Of a stretch of 64,000 nt of DNA, positions 1 to 8,530 are shown one piece after another. Both the position numbers and the translations under genes were made by a program. Positions within the stretch are counted from its first letter, which is position 1; every line of letters begins with the position of its first letter. Under the pieces are notes generated by a model. The model saw only the letters and a list, made by a program, of their open reading frames with translations. It did not search any database and was not told the origin of the DNA. Where the stretch lies: the NCBI RefSeq assembly GCF_039523435.1, contig NZ_BAAAFH010000022.1:868001-932000 (forward strand), read 5' to 3'. The DNA comes from Wandonia haliotis (lineage in GTDB: Bacteria > Bacteroidota > Bacteroidia > Flavobacteriales_D > Crocinitomicaceae).

Positions 1-245
1 CGGACAAAAAAATCCGTCTGATCATGTACTATCCGCTAAATGTCGGGCGAAATATGGACGAAATCATCCGGGTTCTTGAGGCATTACAGTTCTCTGACAA
101 GCATAAAGTAGCCATTCCTCTGAATTGGAAAAAAGGCGATAAAGTAATTGTTCCACCACCTAAGACACTGGATGAAATGAAGGCTCGAAAAGCAGATGAT
201 TCTCTTGAAAAAGTAGATTTTTATCTGGCCAAAAAAAGCATCTAG
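1..245 (+). CDS. Peroxiredoxin (1-Cys Prx6 type), C-terminal fragment
   Basis: The window starts inside this gene; the frame is open from base 3 to the TAG at 243-245, about 80 residues. The visible part matches the C-terminal dimerisation region of 1-Cys peroxiredoxins: a YYP...GRN segment followed by DEIIRVLEALQ, then VAIPLNWKKGDKVIVPP, the typical family ending in which a Trp-Lys-x-Gly-Asp stretch precedes a hydrophobic VxxPP. The peroxidatic cysteine would lie upstream, outside the window. The family reduces hydrogen peroxide and organic peroxides. A strong hairpin follows at once, so this is the last gene of its transcript. Assignment rests on the C-terminal third only. Confidence 0.8.
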   Translation, partial: DKKIRLIMYYPLNVGRNMDEIIRVLEALQFSDKHKVAIPLNWKKGDKVIVPPPKTLDEMKARKADDSLEKVDFYLAKKSI

Positions 246-260
246 TCATAATTTACACAA

Positions 261-292
261 AAAATACCGCTACAGTTTGTAGCGGTATTTTT
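261..292. terminator. Bidirectional rho-independent terminator
   Basis: A 13-bp perfect stem (261-273 with 279-291) around a 5-base loop, with A and T runs at its two ends, lies between two convergent genes, the peroxiredoxin and the UspA protein. It can serve both strands. Confidence 0.85.
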
Positions 293-345
293 ATTTCCTC
301 AAGACAACCGGGAAAGTATCCCGATTGGAAAGAATACACGTACAC

Positions 346-1182
346 TTATTTTACTTTGACCGTTAATACCGGACGGTGTACTTTATTTACAATATCCGTA
401 GTTACTGATCCATTAAACAGTAACGCCAAACCTCTTCTTCCCGATGTGACAGTACAAATCAGATCAACATCATGCATGGAAGCAAACTCATTGATTCCGG
501 TTTGAACCGATTCAGCATTAAAGACATGACACTCATATTTTTTCAAGCCCTGAGACTCAGCAAACTCATTCATTCGTTTTGTCAATGGACCTGTATAAAA
601 GAACTCTCCTTTCGTTACAACATGAAGCAATTCAAGTTTGGCATCAAATAATTCGGCAAACTCTTTTATCGGAGCAAATGATTGGTCAATCTTCTCTGAA
701 AAATCTCCGGCGAACAGAATGTGCTCAAATGTATTGTTCTCCACCTCATCTTTGATAGCTATAACAGGAACTTCTGACATTCTCACCACTTTATCTGTAT
801 TACTTCCGATAAAGTAATCACTCACAAAACCTGACGTTCCGTGTGTTCCCATAACGATAAGATCTATTCCATGTTTCTTTGCCTGATCTGTGATTGACTC
901 ATACACACCATCAAAACTTACAGCTTCTATACATTTGACTCCCTTTAAAAAGTCCATTGCAAATAAATCTGCAAAATGCTTTTTAATCATTTTAAGGATA
1001 TGTATTCCCTCTGCCATGTCCTGCTGCGTCTGAAAAGGTAAAATACCACTTTCATACGTAGGCATTGTCGCCACGTGCAGGAAGTATACTTCTGCTTCTG
1101 TTTTTTTGGCTATGGATGCTGCCAGCTTGCAGGCATTTAGTGCGAATTCAGAAAAATCAGTTGGAACGAGAATCTTTTTCAT
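346..1182 (-). CDS. Universal stress protein, tandem UspA domains
   Basis: 278 residues holding two Usp domains in tandem (about 1-145 and 153-278). Domain 1 begins with the usual KKILVPTDFSE and has the nucleotide-binding loop GTHG (112-115) followed by GSNTD (126-130), as in ATP-binding Usp proteins. Domain 2 begins HILFAGDFSE and keeps a degenerate loop (TSGRRG...NGSVT). Such proteins are cytoplasmic and help cells survive starvation and oxidative or envelope stress; the exact task cannot be read from sequence. It stands alone, with its own terminator. A TAATTTTG at 1207-1214 (minus strand) could be a -7 element, but the nearest TTTG is only 15 bases further up, shorter than usual. Confidence 0.9.
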   Translation of the reverse strand: MKKILVPTDFSEFALNACKLAASIAKKTEAEVYFLHVATMPTYESGILPFQTQQDMAEGIHILKMIKKHFADLFAMDFLKGVKCIEAVSFDGVYESITDQAKKHGIDLIVMGTHGTSGFVSDYFIGSNTDKVVRMSEVPVIAIKDEVENNTFEHILFAGDFSEKIDQSFAPIKEFAELFDAKLELLHVVTKGEFFYTGPLTKRMNEFAESQGLKKYECHVFNAESVQTGINEFASMHDVDLICTVTSGRRGLALLFNGSVTTDIVNKVHRPVLTVKVK

Positions 1183-1293
1183 CTTATTTCATTTATGCGT
1201 GTTCAACAAAATTAGGGTTTCACATCAATCAAATTCTGACATTAGTCATATTCGACTCCTGAAATTAAGCATTTTCTGTCAAAAAAGATAAAA

Positions 1294-1339
1294 TACAGGC
1301 TGATTTACGTAAATACATATTTACCAGCCTGTTTTTTTT
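1294..1339. terminator. Hairpin terminator behind the 160-residue membrane protein
   Basis: Arms ACAGGCTG (1295-1302) and CAGCCTGT (1325-1332) enclose a second small palindrome (ATTTACGTAAAT, 1303-1314). T run at 1331-1339 on the plus strand and an A-rich flank on the other side make it usable in both directions; it lies just past the stop of the minus-strand gene. Confidence 0.7.
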
Positions 1340-1344
1340 CTTCT

Positions 1345-1827
1345 TTAGTTACGCTTTACAATTTCCCGAAGTTTCTTTTCCCATTTCTCGGCGATTTCAA
1401 TTTCCTGTTCTATAAGCGGAGTTTCTTCCGCATCGAAAATCAAAATCTTACCGGAAGATTTTCCTCTGCCAGCAACTGTATCAAGAACAATTTCAATTCG
1501 CTCAATCACTGAGCGCGACTCACCATGTTCATGTACACGATAACTGGTTTTCACCTGATTCACTGAGCGGTACTCCTTCAGATCAAAATACTGAACGTTT
1601 TTCCCGGCATCATTGGCAAAAAGAATATTTCGGTTTGTATCCAGTCCTATCACTGACTCTCTCCAGATTTCATACTCAGTGATTACACAATTTACTTTAT
1701 TTGCCTCAATGTTTAATTCATTTACCAATCGTTTCTTTCTTTTGTTTTTAGCGCGAACGATTAAGATAAAGGGTAACGCACAGATTCCTATCATCAGTGC
1801 TGATACCACTGCTACTTCTATATCCAT
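1345..1827 (-). CDS. Membrane-anchored protein of unknown function
   Basis: 160 residues. One hydrophobic segment at the N-terminus (about 5-25, VAVVSALMIGICALPFILIV) is followed by a basic stretch (RAKNKRKKR), so the remaining 130 residues should be cytoplasmic by the positive-inside rule. That domain is rich in beta-type and charged segments and includes WRESVIGLDTNRNILF and a C-terminal helix with KWEKKLREIVKRN. I do not recognise a named family. It is a single gene between two terminators (1845-1874 and 1294-1339), so it must have its own promoter in the 75 bases upstream, though no clear one is seen. Confidence 0.75.
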   Translation of the reverse strand: MDIEVAVVSALMIGICALPFILIVRAKNKRKKRLVNELNIEANKVNCVITEYEIWRESVIGLDTNRNILFANDAGKNVQYFDLKEYRSVNQVKTSYRVHEHGESRSVIERIEIVLDTVAGRGKSSGKILIFDAEETPLIEQEIEIAEKWEKKLREIVKRN

Positions 1828-1844
1828 TTAACTATTTATTTAAT

Positions 1845-1874
1845 CCAAAAAATCAGACTCTTTCATTAGAGTCT
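1845..1874 (-). terminator. Terminator after the 128-residue ORF
   Basis: AGACTC (1855-1860) pairs with GAGTCT (1869-1874); on the minus strand the stem is followed by GATTTTTTGG. It closes the minus-strand transcript coming from dnaG-mscS. Confidence 0.65.
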
Positions 1875-1902
1875 TTACAACTTCCACAATAAGTTGCCGG
1901 GA

Positions 1903-2289
1903 TTAAAAAAAGAAATGAAACGGAAAGGCTATATCCGTAGATGTGAATTGAAGATCCGGTTGATCACTTAAATTGGTACGGCAGTATTGCCGGTTACTTA
2001 TAAAAACCGTAACAGAACTAATCAATCCGGAACAAACCGGAGTATTATCGCAATCCGGTTCAGTTTCAAACTGAGAAGTTCTCAGTGGCGTATTTAACAA
2101 TACTGCCCCCTGTAGTATTTCATCTATTGATTGATGACCGTTATCAATAGATGAAGAAATATCAAGAGCAAATTCTTTTTGATTTTGTCCGATCTCCTTA
2201 CCACTCCAGGCTAAAGTACTAAGGAGAAAAAAGTACGTTGCGACCAATCCACTAAGGAACAAAAGACCTGTATTTCTATTGCTTCTCAT
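1903..2289 (-). CDS. Small exported or membrane protein of unknown function
   Basis: 128 residues, ATG at 2289 within the last codons of mscS (14-base overlap), followed by a terminator. The N-terminus (LLFLSGLVATYFFLLSTLAW, about 9-28) is a signal peptide or membrane anchor. The rest contains three cysteines (CDNTPVC and QYC) and a short aromatic ending FPFHFFF. No family recognised. The overlap and shared terminator suggest that it is translated with mscS. Because the ORF is short and without known relatives, it could still be a chance frame, but the signal-like start and well placed terminator argue for a real gene. Confidence 0.55.
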   Translation of the reverse strand: MRSNRNTGLLFLSGLVATYFFLLSTLAWSGKEIGQNQKEFALDISSSIDNGHQSIDEILQGAVLLNTPLRTSQFETEPDCDNTPVCSGLISSVTVFISNRQYCRTNLSDQPDLQFTSTDIAFPFHFFF

Positions 2290-3418
2290 TATCTAAAGAA
2301 TTTTCAAAATCAGAACTCTTGTGTAACACACGTTGCGGAAGCGGAATACGTATTCCATGTTCGCGAAAAAGCCGGTCAATCTCGAAACGAATTTCCGACT
2401 TGTAAATTTCTATTCGCCAGCTTTGATCTGCCCAAAAAACCAAATCCATCTTTAGTCCGTTATCTCCGAATTCAAGCAGTCGAACAAATACATTTCTGTT
2501 TTTTTTCACCTTCGGATGACTCATAGCTGCCTGACATAACAGACGCTTTACAAGTTCTGTATCCGCGCCGTACTGAATCGTTATCGGAATAGAGAATCGG
2601 GTAAGTGGCGTGCCGAAATTCCAGTTTTCGACGTACTCCTGAGTCAATTTCGCGTTCGGAATGATATAGGTGTTTCCTTCACGGGTCTCGATCTTCGTCG
2701 TACGCATATTTATCTTCAACACTTTTGCGACTAACGGCTCGCTTGAACCTTCATTAATTTCGATAATATCCCCCACTTTTATTGAGCCTTCGAGAAGAAG
2801 AATAAATCCCGAAACCATATCTCTGAACAGGTCCTGAAGTCCCAGACCAACCCCGAGTAAAAGTCCTGTTGCAGAACCGACAAGAATTATCAGATTAACG
2901 CCTAAGCTTTGAATACTAAAAAGGATGACAAACGTATAAATGATGTATTTGGCAACCTGAAAATAAACATACTGTGTTCCCGAATCTATTTCCGGATTTT
3001 CCTTTGCTTTTCTTTCCAGGAACAGCTTAACAACATTCAGAAGAATTTTAGCTCCAAAGAACAGTCCGAAAATCAGAAAGATGTGGTAAATAGCAAAATT
3101 GAATCCTTCTATATCATCAACAATGCGATGCGTGAGAAATTCAGAAACTGTCACCTGCGGGTTATTAATTTTAAACGAATTAACCGCTATAATTATGGTG
3201 ATAACGTAAATGAGTTGTTTTACAATTTTATGTCCTGTGAAGTTTCTTCCTTCAATTTCCAGAGAAGCTCTCTTCAGCGTCGATCTCAGGTTGCGCTCAA
3301 TAAACTTGCGAACAATAAAAGCTACGAGAAAAATAAGTACAATTACAATGACGTTAATCAGCGCCACATCTACAGCACCTAACCGAAACAGCTTTGTATA
3401 TAAGAAACTTTCTTCCAT
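2276..3418 (-). CDS. MscS-family mechanosensitive ion channel
   Basis: 380 residues. Membrane helices fill the first 190 residues; the last one is the glycine-rich pore helix (SATGLLLGVGLGLQDLFRDMVSGFI) typical of TM3 of MscS, followed by the beta domain (GDIIEI...VAKVLKINMRTTKIETREGNTYIIPNAKL, in pieces) and the alpha/beta domain ending EHGIRIPLPQR. The channel sits in the inner membrane and releases solutes on osmotic downshock. An in-frame TTG exists at 3436, but the ATG at 3418 is preferred: it starts 4 bases after the dnaG stop and gives MEESFLYTK. Downstream it overlaps the small ORF at 1903-2289. Confidence 0.92.
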   Translation of the reverse strand: MEESFLYTKLFRLGAVDVALINVIVIVLIFLVAFIVRKFIERNLRSTLKRASLEIEGRNFTGHKIVKQLIYVITIIIAVNSFKINNPQVTVSEFLTHRIVDDIEGFNFAIYHIFLIFGLFFGAKILLNVVKLFLERKAKENPEIDSGTQYVYFQVAKYIIYTFVILFSIQSLGVNLIILVGSATGLLLGVGLGLQDLFRDMVSGFILLLEGSIKVGDIIEINEGSSEPLVAKVLKINMRTTKIETREGNTYIIPNAKLTQEYVENWNFGTPLTRFSIPITIQYGADTELVKRLLCQAAMSHPKVKKNRNVFVRLLEFGDNGLKMDLVFWADQSWRIEIYKSEIRFEIDRLFREHGIRIPLPQRVLHKSSDFENSLDNEKQ

Positions 3419-3422
3419 CCTC

Positions 3423-5390
3423 TCAAATACGTCCAAGCTCCATACTCAATGATCGTTTAGCCCGATCACAGCGAATTTGCTCATTCAAAAGTACTAAAAT
3501 TTCATCCGCATTACCACTTGTGTCCAGTTCTTTTATCTGTTTCCTGATTTCTGACAATTGTAATTCGATTACCATCAATTTAAACAGGTAAACAGCTCCC
3601 ATCACCGCTTTCTCCAGTTTATCTTCTTCGGATTTGGTGTCAATCTGGTGTTTCAAAAACCAATTGTTACTAAGCGAGTATTCCGAAGACTCAATATCTG
3701 CCACTAACCGAACGATCTCCAGATCATCACTGTTCAAAAATGTCTTAGGACCGTAAAGGATATTCTCTTTTACTCCCTCTGCCATTTTATCATACACTTT
3801 CCGATAAAGGGGCGTTACTATTTCCAGCTCATCCTTCTCCAGTTCGTGAACGATCAACTGAATTACGCTGGTTTCAATAATTTCTTTTTCACCTTCTTCA
3901 TTGATGTGCGGTACTTCAATTGCATAGATCCCCATTTTCAGCATAACGCGAATAAGTTCCAGTTCGGCATCTTTTAAAAGTCGCTTTGCATCCGGTTCTT
4001 TCTCTGCTGTGTTTTCCTGTACCGGAGACACTCTTTCCGTTGGCAATTGAGAAACAGGTTGACCGGTTGCTTTTGCCAGTTGACCTTTCCGGATTTTATT
4101 CAATTCCACCACGAGTGTGGCTTCTTCCATATCAAAGATTCCCGCACATTCTTTGATATATACCGACCGTGTAATCGCATCGGGAATAAGTGCGATAGAA
4201 GAAACAATCGCTTTGATGAGTTCCGCCCGTTTAATGGGATCATCAGCCCCATCTTTTAGTAGTACGTCCGCTTTGAAGGAGATAAAGTCCTGTTTGTTAT
4301 CACGGATGTAAGTCTGTAACTCTTCCGTTGATACTTTTCGGGAATATGAATCCGGATCATCTCCGTCCGGGAATAGAATCACATTCACATTCATCCCTTC
4401 TTCAAGGATCAGGTCGATTCCCCGAAAGGATGCTTTTATACCTGCAGCATCCCCATCATAAAGGATCGTAATTGTTTGGGTATACCGCTTGATTAATTTG
4501 ATCTGTTCTTTCGTCAGAGAGGTTCCGGAAGAAGCGACTACATTCTCTACCCCGCTCTGGTGTAAACTGATCACATCAGTATATCCTTCTACCAATAAAC
4601 ATTCATCCTGTTTGATGATAGCGCCTTTAGCGAAATAAAGACCATAAAGAATCCGGCTTTTGTTATAGATTTGACTTTCAGGAGAATTGAAATACTTCGC
4701 AATTCCTTTATCCGCCTTCAATGTTCTTCCTCCAAATCCAAGCACACGACCGGAGATACTATGAATCGGGAACATTACTCTTCCTCTGAAAAAATCAAAG
4801 CGTCTGTTCTCTTTTACTTTCGTAAGTCCTACTTTGACAAGATAATCCTGTTTGTATCCTTTTTTTATGGCTGTTTCTGTCAGATCTGATCCGTTATCCA
4901 GACAGTATCCCAATTGAAACTTCCTGATAATGTCCTCCCGGAAGCCCCGTTCAATGAAATAAGACTTGCCAATCGCTTTTCCCTCATCTGTTTCGAACAT
5001 ATTTGAGGAGAAATGTTTTTGGGCAAACTCATTAATGATGTACAGACTATCCCGCTCATTTGCCTGTGCTATTTCTTCGGGTGTTTGCTCTCTCTCTTCT
5101 GGGATTTCAATGTTATACTTGGTAGCCAGCCATTTTAACGCTTCGGGATAACTAAAATGTTCTAATTCCATCAGAAAGGAAACAACATTCCCTCCTTTTC
5201 CCGTACTAAAACATTTAAAAATCTGTTTCGCTGGCGAAACCATGAAAGAAGGGGTTTTCTCTTCTGTAAAAGGGCTCATCCCTTTCAGGTTAGAACCTGC
5301 ACGTTTTAACTGAACAAACTCCCCGATTACTTCCTCAATACGGGCAGTCTGAATAATATCATCAATAATATTTGATGGTATTCTTGCCAT
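3423..5390 (-). CDS. dnaG: DNA primase DnaG with degenerate zinc-binding domain
   Basis: 655 residues from the ATG at 5390, which overlaps the TGA of the preceding lipoprotein gene (ATGA). Order: zinc-ribbon-like domain (1-95), TOPRIM polymerase core with EGYTD, ILYDGDAAG and the acidic FPDGDDPDS motif (residues about 110-360), then a C-terminal helical region that in the family binds the DnaB helicase. It makes RNA primers for replication. Odd point: of the four CHC2 zinc ligands only one remains. The positions read S39, T42, C60 and T63 where family members have C, H, C and C; the surrounding EKTPSF and VSPAKQIFKCF are kept. The metal is therefore probably not bound. An upstream GTG at 5393 is less likely as start. 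Confidence 0.95.
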   Translation of the reverse strand: MARIPSNIIDDIIQTARIEEVIGEFVQLKRAGSNLKGMSPFTEEKTPSFMVSPAKQIFKCFSTGKGGNVVSFLMELEHFSYPEALKWLATKYNIEIPEEREQTPEEIAQANERDSLYIINEFAQKHFSSNMFETDEGKAIGKSYFIERGFREDIIRKFQLGYCLDNGSDLTETAIKKGYKQDYLVKVGLTKVKENRRFDFFRGRVMFPIHSISGRVLGFGGRTLKADKGIAKYFNSPESQIYNKSRILYGLYFAKGAIIKQDECLLVEGYTDVISLHQSGVENVVASSGTSLTKEQIKLIKRYTQTITILYDGDAAGIKASFRGIDLILEEGMNVNVILFPDGDDPDSYSRKVSTEELQTYIRDNKQDFISFKADVLLKDGADDPIKRAELIKAIVSSIALIPDAITRSVYIKECAGIFDMEEATLVVELNKIRKGQLAKATGQPVSQLPTERVSPVQENTAEKEPDAKRLLKDAELELIRVMLKMGIYAIEVPHINEEGEKEIIETSVIQLIVHELEKDELEIVTPLYRKVYDKMAEGVKENILYGPKTFLNSDDLEIVRLVADIESSEYSLSNNWFLKHQIDTKSEEDKLEKAVMGAVYLFKLMVIELQLSEIRKQIKELDTSGNADEILVLLNEQIRCDRAKRSLSMELGRI

Positions 5391-5806
5391 CACTTAAACT
5401 CCTTTTCCGAAATAAGGTTCCCATCCGGATCATAGGTTCTCCACACCCCTATTTTTTTATCGTTTTTATATTCTCCAACATAGCTGGTATTTCCGTTTGG
5501 GTGATAGACAATCGAATATCCTTCTTTGATTCCGTGTAAATAATACGTTGCGCTGATTTTCTGACCACTCTCGTTGTAAAATTCCCAGACACCGTGACGA
5601 CGTCCCTCATCATCTACCGTACCAATAATTTTTATCTGCTTTTTCCCGGGATAGTACTCTCTGTACCATTCACGGGTTTGCTCTATTAATTGTTCTTTTG
5701 GTTGCTCCTGAGCAGTCTTATTTTCTCTTTTCTTCACCGGATCAGGCGTATTTTTACAGGCCATCATCACCCCTGCCACAACCAAAAACATATACCAACT
5801 TCTCAT
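5390..5806 (-). CDS. Lipoprotein with MORN-like repeats
   Basis: 138 residues. A short signal peptide ends in a lipobox (VMMAC, Cys 17), so the product is likely a lipoprotein. The second half has two to three copies of the MORN-variant pattern: RRHGVWEFYNESGQ, IKEGYSIVYHPNGN and KKIGVWRTYDPDGN, each a beta-hairpin with a central Tyr/Trp and Gly. In Bacteroidota such repeats are common in lipoproteins and antitoxin-like proteins; the role here is unknown. The stop overlaps the dnaG start, and 8 bases separate it from the polyprenyl synthase stop upstream, so the three genes are probably co-transcribed. Confidence 0.8.
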   Translation of the reverse strand: MRSWYMFLVVAGVMMACKNTPDPVKKRENKTAQEQPKEQLIEQTREWYREYYPGKKQIKIIGTVDDEGRRHGVWEFYNESGQKISATYYLHGIKEGYSIVYHPNGNTSYVGEYKNDKKIGVWRTYDPDGNLISEKEFK

Positions 5807-5814
5807 ATCTATTC

Positions 5815-6786
5815 TTATTTCTCCCTCGTTGTTGTGTATTCAACCAAACCTATGAGTGATCTTTTTGCCGGTGAGTCCGGAACATCTTCAATCAATTCAA
5901 GAGCTTGCTGTTTTATTTCCATCATTCGCTGATGCGCATATTTAACACCTCCTGATTCAACAACAATACGAATTGCCTGTTTCACTTTTGCAGGCTCTTC
6001 GTTATAACGTTTCACAATATTAATTAGTGTCTGCTTTTGTTTTTCACTCCCCTTATTCAGCGCATATATCAAGGGAAGCGTAATTTTTCGTTCGCGGATA
6101 TCATTTCCTGTCGGCTTCCCGATTTTCTCATCCGTCCCGTAATCAAAAATATCATCTTTGATCTGGAAGGCTAATCCCACCAATTCTCCAAAACGATACA
6201 TTTTCGCTGCAATATCTTCCCGATCTACAGAAACTGCTGCCGCTTCACAACAAGCAGCTATTAAAGACGCTGTTTTCTGACGGATCACTTCAAAATAGAC
6301 CTCTTCCGTAATATCCAGTTTTCGTGCCTTTTCGATTTGAAGTAATTCTCCCTCGCTCATTGCTTTAACCGCCTTTGCGACAATCTCCAGAGAACGAAAA
6401 TCTTTATTATCAATGCTAAGTAAAAGACTTCTTGAAAGCAGGTAGTCTCCAACTAATACTGCTATTTTATTCTTCCAAAGTGCATTAACGCTAAAAAAAC
6501 CTCTCCGTTCATTTGCATCATCCACGACATCATCGTGTACTAGTGTTGCTGTATGCAGCAGTTCCATAAGTGAAGCCGCGTTATAACTTCTTTCGTTTAC
6601 CTCTCCCAACATTCTGGAAACCAGAAAAACAAACATCGGACGCATTTGTTTTCCTTTTCGTTTTACAATGTAATGGGTAATTTTATCCAGAAGAGCGACA
6701 TTAGATTGCATAGACTGTCTGAATTTCTCTTCAAACAATATAAGTTCTTCGGCAATCGGCTCTTTTATTTCTTTTACTGACAACAT
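5815..6786 (-). CDS. Long-chain polyprenyl diphosphate synthase (E-type)
   Basis: 323 residues, the length of hepta/octaprenyl diphosphate synthases. Both Asp-rich magnesium motifs are intact: DDVVD at 85-89 with the following ANERRG arginines, and DDIFD at 211-215, then the usual GKPTGND and KITLPLIYAL. It extends farnesyl diphosphate with isopentenyl units, most likely for the menaquinone side chain; chain length cannot be fixed from the sequence alone (residues before the first motif are L, V, H, no bulky stop evident). First gene of the run leading into dnaG. The promoter (6794-6822) lies so close that the mRNA leader would be only a few bases. Confidence 0.9.
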   Translation of the reverse strand: MLSVKEIKEPIAEELILFEEKFRQSMQSNVALLDKITHYIVKRKGKQMRPMFVFLVSRMLGEVNERSYNAASLMELLHTATLVHDDVVDDANERRGFFSVNALWKNKIAVLVGDYLLSRSLLLSIDNKDFRSLEIVAKAVKAMSEGELLQIEKARKLDITEEVYFEVIRQKTASLIAACCEAAAVSVDREDIAAKMYRFGELVGLAFQIKDDIFDYGTDEKIGKPTGNDIRERKITLPLIYALNKGSEKQKQTLINIVKRYNEEPAKVKQAIRIVVESGGVKYAHQRMMEIKQQALELIEDVPDSPAKRSLIGLVEYTTTREK

Positions 6787-6793
6787 ACTGATG

Positions 6794-6822
6794 CAAATAT
6801 AGGCATACGGTTGTTACCCAAA
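6794..6822 (-). promoter_or_regulatory. Bacteroidota-type promoter of the polyprenyl synthase gene
   Basis: On the minus strand TTTG (6822-6819), a 17-base gap, then TATATTTG (6801-6794), matching TTTG-N17-23-TAnnTTTG. The ATG is only 8 bases past the -7 element, implying a leaderless or nearly leaderless transcript. Confidence 0.6.
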
Positions 6823-6850
6823 TACAAAATATCTGTTAAAACGGGCGGAC

Positions 6851-8380
6851 TTACTCTCCTTTATACTTCAGTTGGAAAACGTCCGTTCTTCTGTCTTTCA
6901 GGTTTCTTACGGCTCCATTTTCATGTAATTCTTTCAGGAGATCCAAATCCACATCTGAAATCAGAATCATCTCGGTATTGGGTGTTGCTTCCGCCTTTAC
7001 ACCATTAGTAGGAAAGGAGAAATCACAAGGGGTAAATACTACAGATTGTGCAAACTGAATATCCATGTTGTGTACCTTGGGCAAATTCCCTACTGATCCG
7101 GCAATAGCAACATAGCATTCATTTTCTATCGCTCTTGCCTGTGCACAATTTCGCACTCTGGAGTAACCATTCTGGGTATCGGTAAGAAACGGAACGAATA
7201 AAATATTCATGCCCATATCTGCCTGAATTCTATTCAGCTCAGGAAACTCTACATCATAACAAATCAGTACACCTATCTTCCCACAATCTGTGTCAAATAC
7301 ACGCACTTTGTCTCCTCCTGACATACCCCACACTTTTTCCTCGTCAGGAGTAACATGAATTTTAATGTAGTCTTCTATCTCACCGTTCCGCTTACACAAG
7401 TATCCCACATTATACAACTTATCTTCTTTTATAAGTGGCATACTTCCGGTAATGATGTTAATGTTGTAGGAAATAGCCAATGCAGAAAAACGATCCCGAA
7501 TCTCTTCAGTATAGGATGCCAACTTTCGAATGGAATCCGGTTCGGACAAGTGATTGTATGCTGCCATTAAAGGTGCATTAAAAAACTCAGGAAACAACAC
7601 AAAATCTGACCGATAGTCTGACACCGCATCAATAAAATATTCTGCCTGCTCCATCAAATCATCCAGATGTTTATAGGGACGCATTTGCCATTGCACCAAC
7701 CCCAAACGAACTACGGACTTCCCGGGAACTACTTCTTTCGAATCCGGTTGGTTTTCGTAATAGATATTGTTCCACTCCAGAAGTGCTGCATATTCCTGTG
7801 ATTCTTTATCTCCACTGAGGTAATTTCTCAAAATTTTCTTTACGTGAAAATCATTCGATAGCTGGAAATTCAAAACCGGATCATGAATTTCTTTCATCCG
7901 CACCTTGTTAATGTATTCTTTCGGGGTAAGTTCTTCTGCATATTTGTGATAATTCGGCAAACGTCCGCCAAAGACAATCCCTCTCAGGTTAATTCGCTCA
8001 CATAGGTCTTTCCGATAATCATACAACCTTCTTCCAAGACGCATCCCTCTGAAATCAGGGTCTATAAACACATCTATACCATATAACGTATCGCCGTTTT
8101 TTTTGTGGGTAGAGAAAGTATAATTTCCCGTAATCTGGGCATAACTATGATACTTTTCAACATCTTTATAATCTACTATCAAAGCCAATGCACAAGCCAC
8201 CAGTTTGCCATCAACTGTTATTCCAACCTGTCCTTCGGGGAATAACTTAACCAGTTTTTCTACCTGGTGTTTTTGCCAGGCGGAATTAGGCATAGAGCTA
8301 TATACCCTTTCCATAATGGCTTTTAATTCATCAAAATCGTCCAGGTTAATCAGTCGAAGGTCTATTTTGTCAATACTCAT
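6851..8380 (-). CDS. GNAT acetyltransferase-carbon/nitrogen hydrolase fusion
   Basis: 509 residues. N-terminal GNAT domain (about 5-165) with the acetyl-CoA loop near DPDFRGMRLGRRLYDYR; linker; C-terminal nitrilase domain (about 222-500) with the complete Glu-Lys-Cys triad: E265 in LFPEFF, K340 in DYIKIHVTPDEE and C374 in LICYDVEFPE. Nitrilase-family enzymes cleave C-N bonds of amides or nitriles; a fused GNAT suggests action on an N-acyl or amine metabolite, substrate unknown. The same two-domain layout is known in many Bacteroidota. An in-frame start exists at 8437, but it falls in the terminator of the upstream gene, so the ATG at 8380 (MSIDKIDLRL) is chosen. Confidence 0.9.
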   Translation of the reverse strand: MSIDKIDLRLINLDDFDELKAIMERVYSSMPNSAWQKHQVEKLVKLFPEGQVGITVDGKLVACALALIVDYKDVEKYHSYAQITGNYTFSTHKKNGDTLYGIDVFIDPDFRGMRLGRRLYDYRKDLCERINLRGIVFGGRLPNYHKYAEELTPKEYINKVRMKEIHDPVLNFQLSNDFHVKKILRNYLSGDKESQEYAALLEWNNIYYENQPDSKEVVPGKSVVRLGLVQWQMRPYKHLDDLMEQAEYFIDAVSDYRSDFVLFPEFFNAPLMAAYNHLSEPDSIRKLASYTEEIRDRFSALAISYNINIITGSMPLIKEDKLYNVGYLCKRNGEIEDYIKIHVTPDEEKVWGMSGGDKVRVFDTDCGKIGVLICYDVEFPELNRIQADMGMNILFVPFLTDTQNGYSRVRNCAQARAIENECYVAIAGSVGNLPKVHNMDIQFAQSVVFTPCDFSFPTNGVKAEATPNTEMILISDVDLDLLKELHENGAVRNLKDRRTDVFQLKYKGE

Positions 8381-8410
8381 TCTGAATTTTAATTTATTAG
8401 TCCTCGAAAA

Positions 8411-8450
8411 GTTAACTAAAAAAAGCGCCGGATACACATCCGACGCTTTT
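8411..8450 (-). terminator. Terminator of the PorP/SprF transcript
   Basis: Arms AAAAGCG.CGGAT (8421-8433) and ATCCG.CGCTTTT (8438-8450) with one internal mismatch and a 4-base loop; on the minus strand followed by a T run (8425-8414). Lies 80 bases after the porP/sprF stop and before the next start. Confidence 0.8.
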
Positions 8451-8530
8451 AAATAATGTTAATTATGTCTCCCGATTCCGGATTTTCGGAACAGGATCGT
8501 ATAACATTTAACTTATGAAAAAAACAACCA

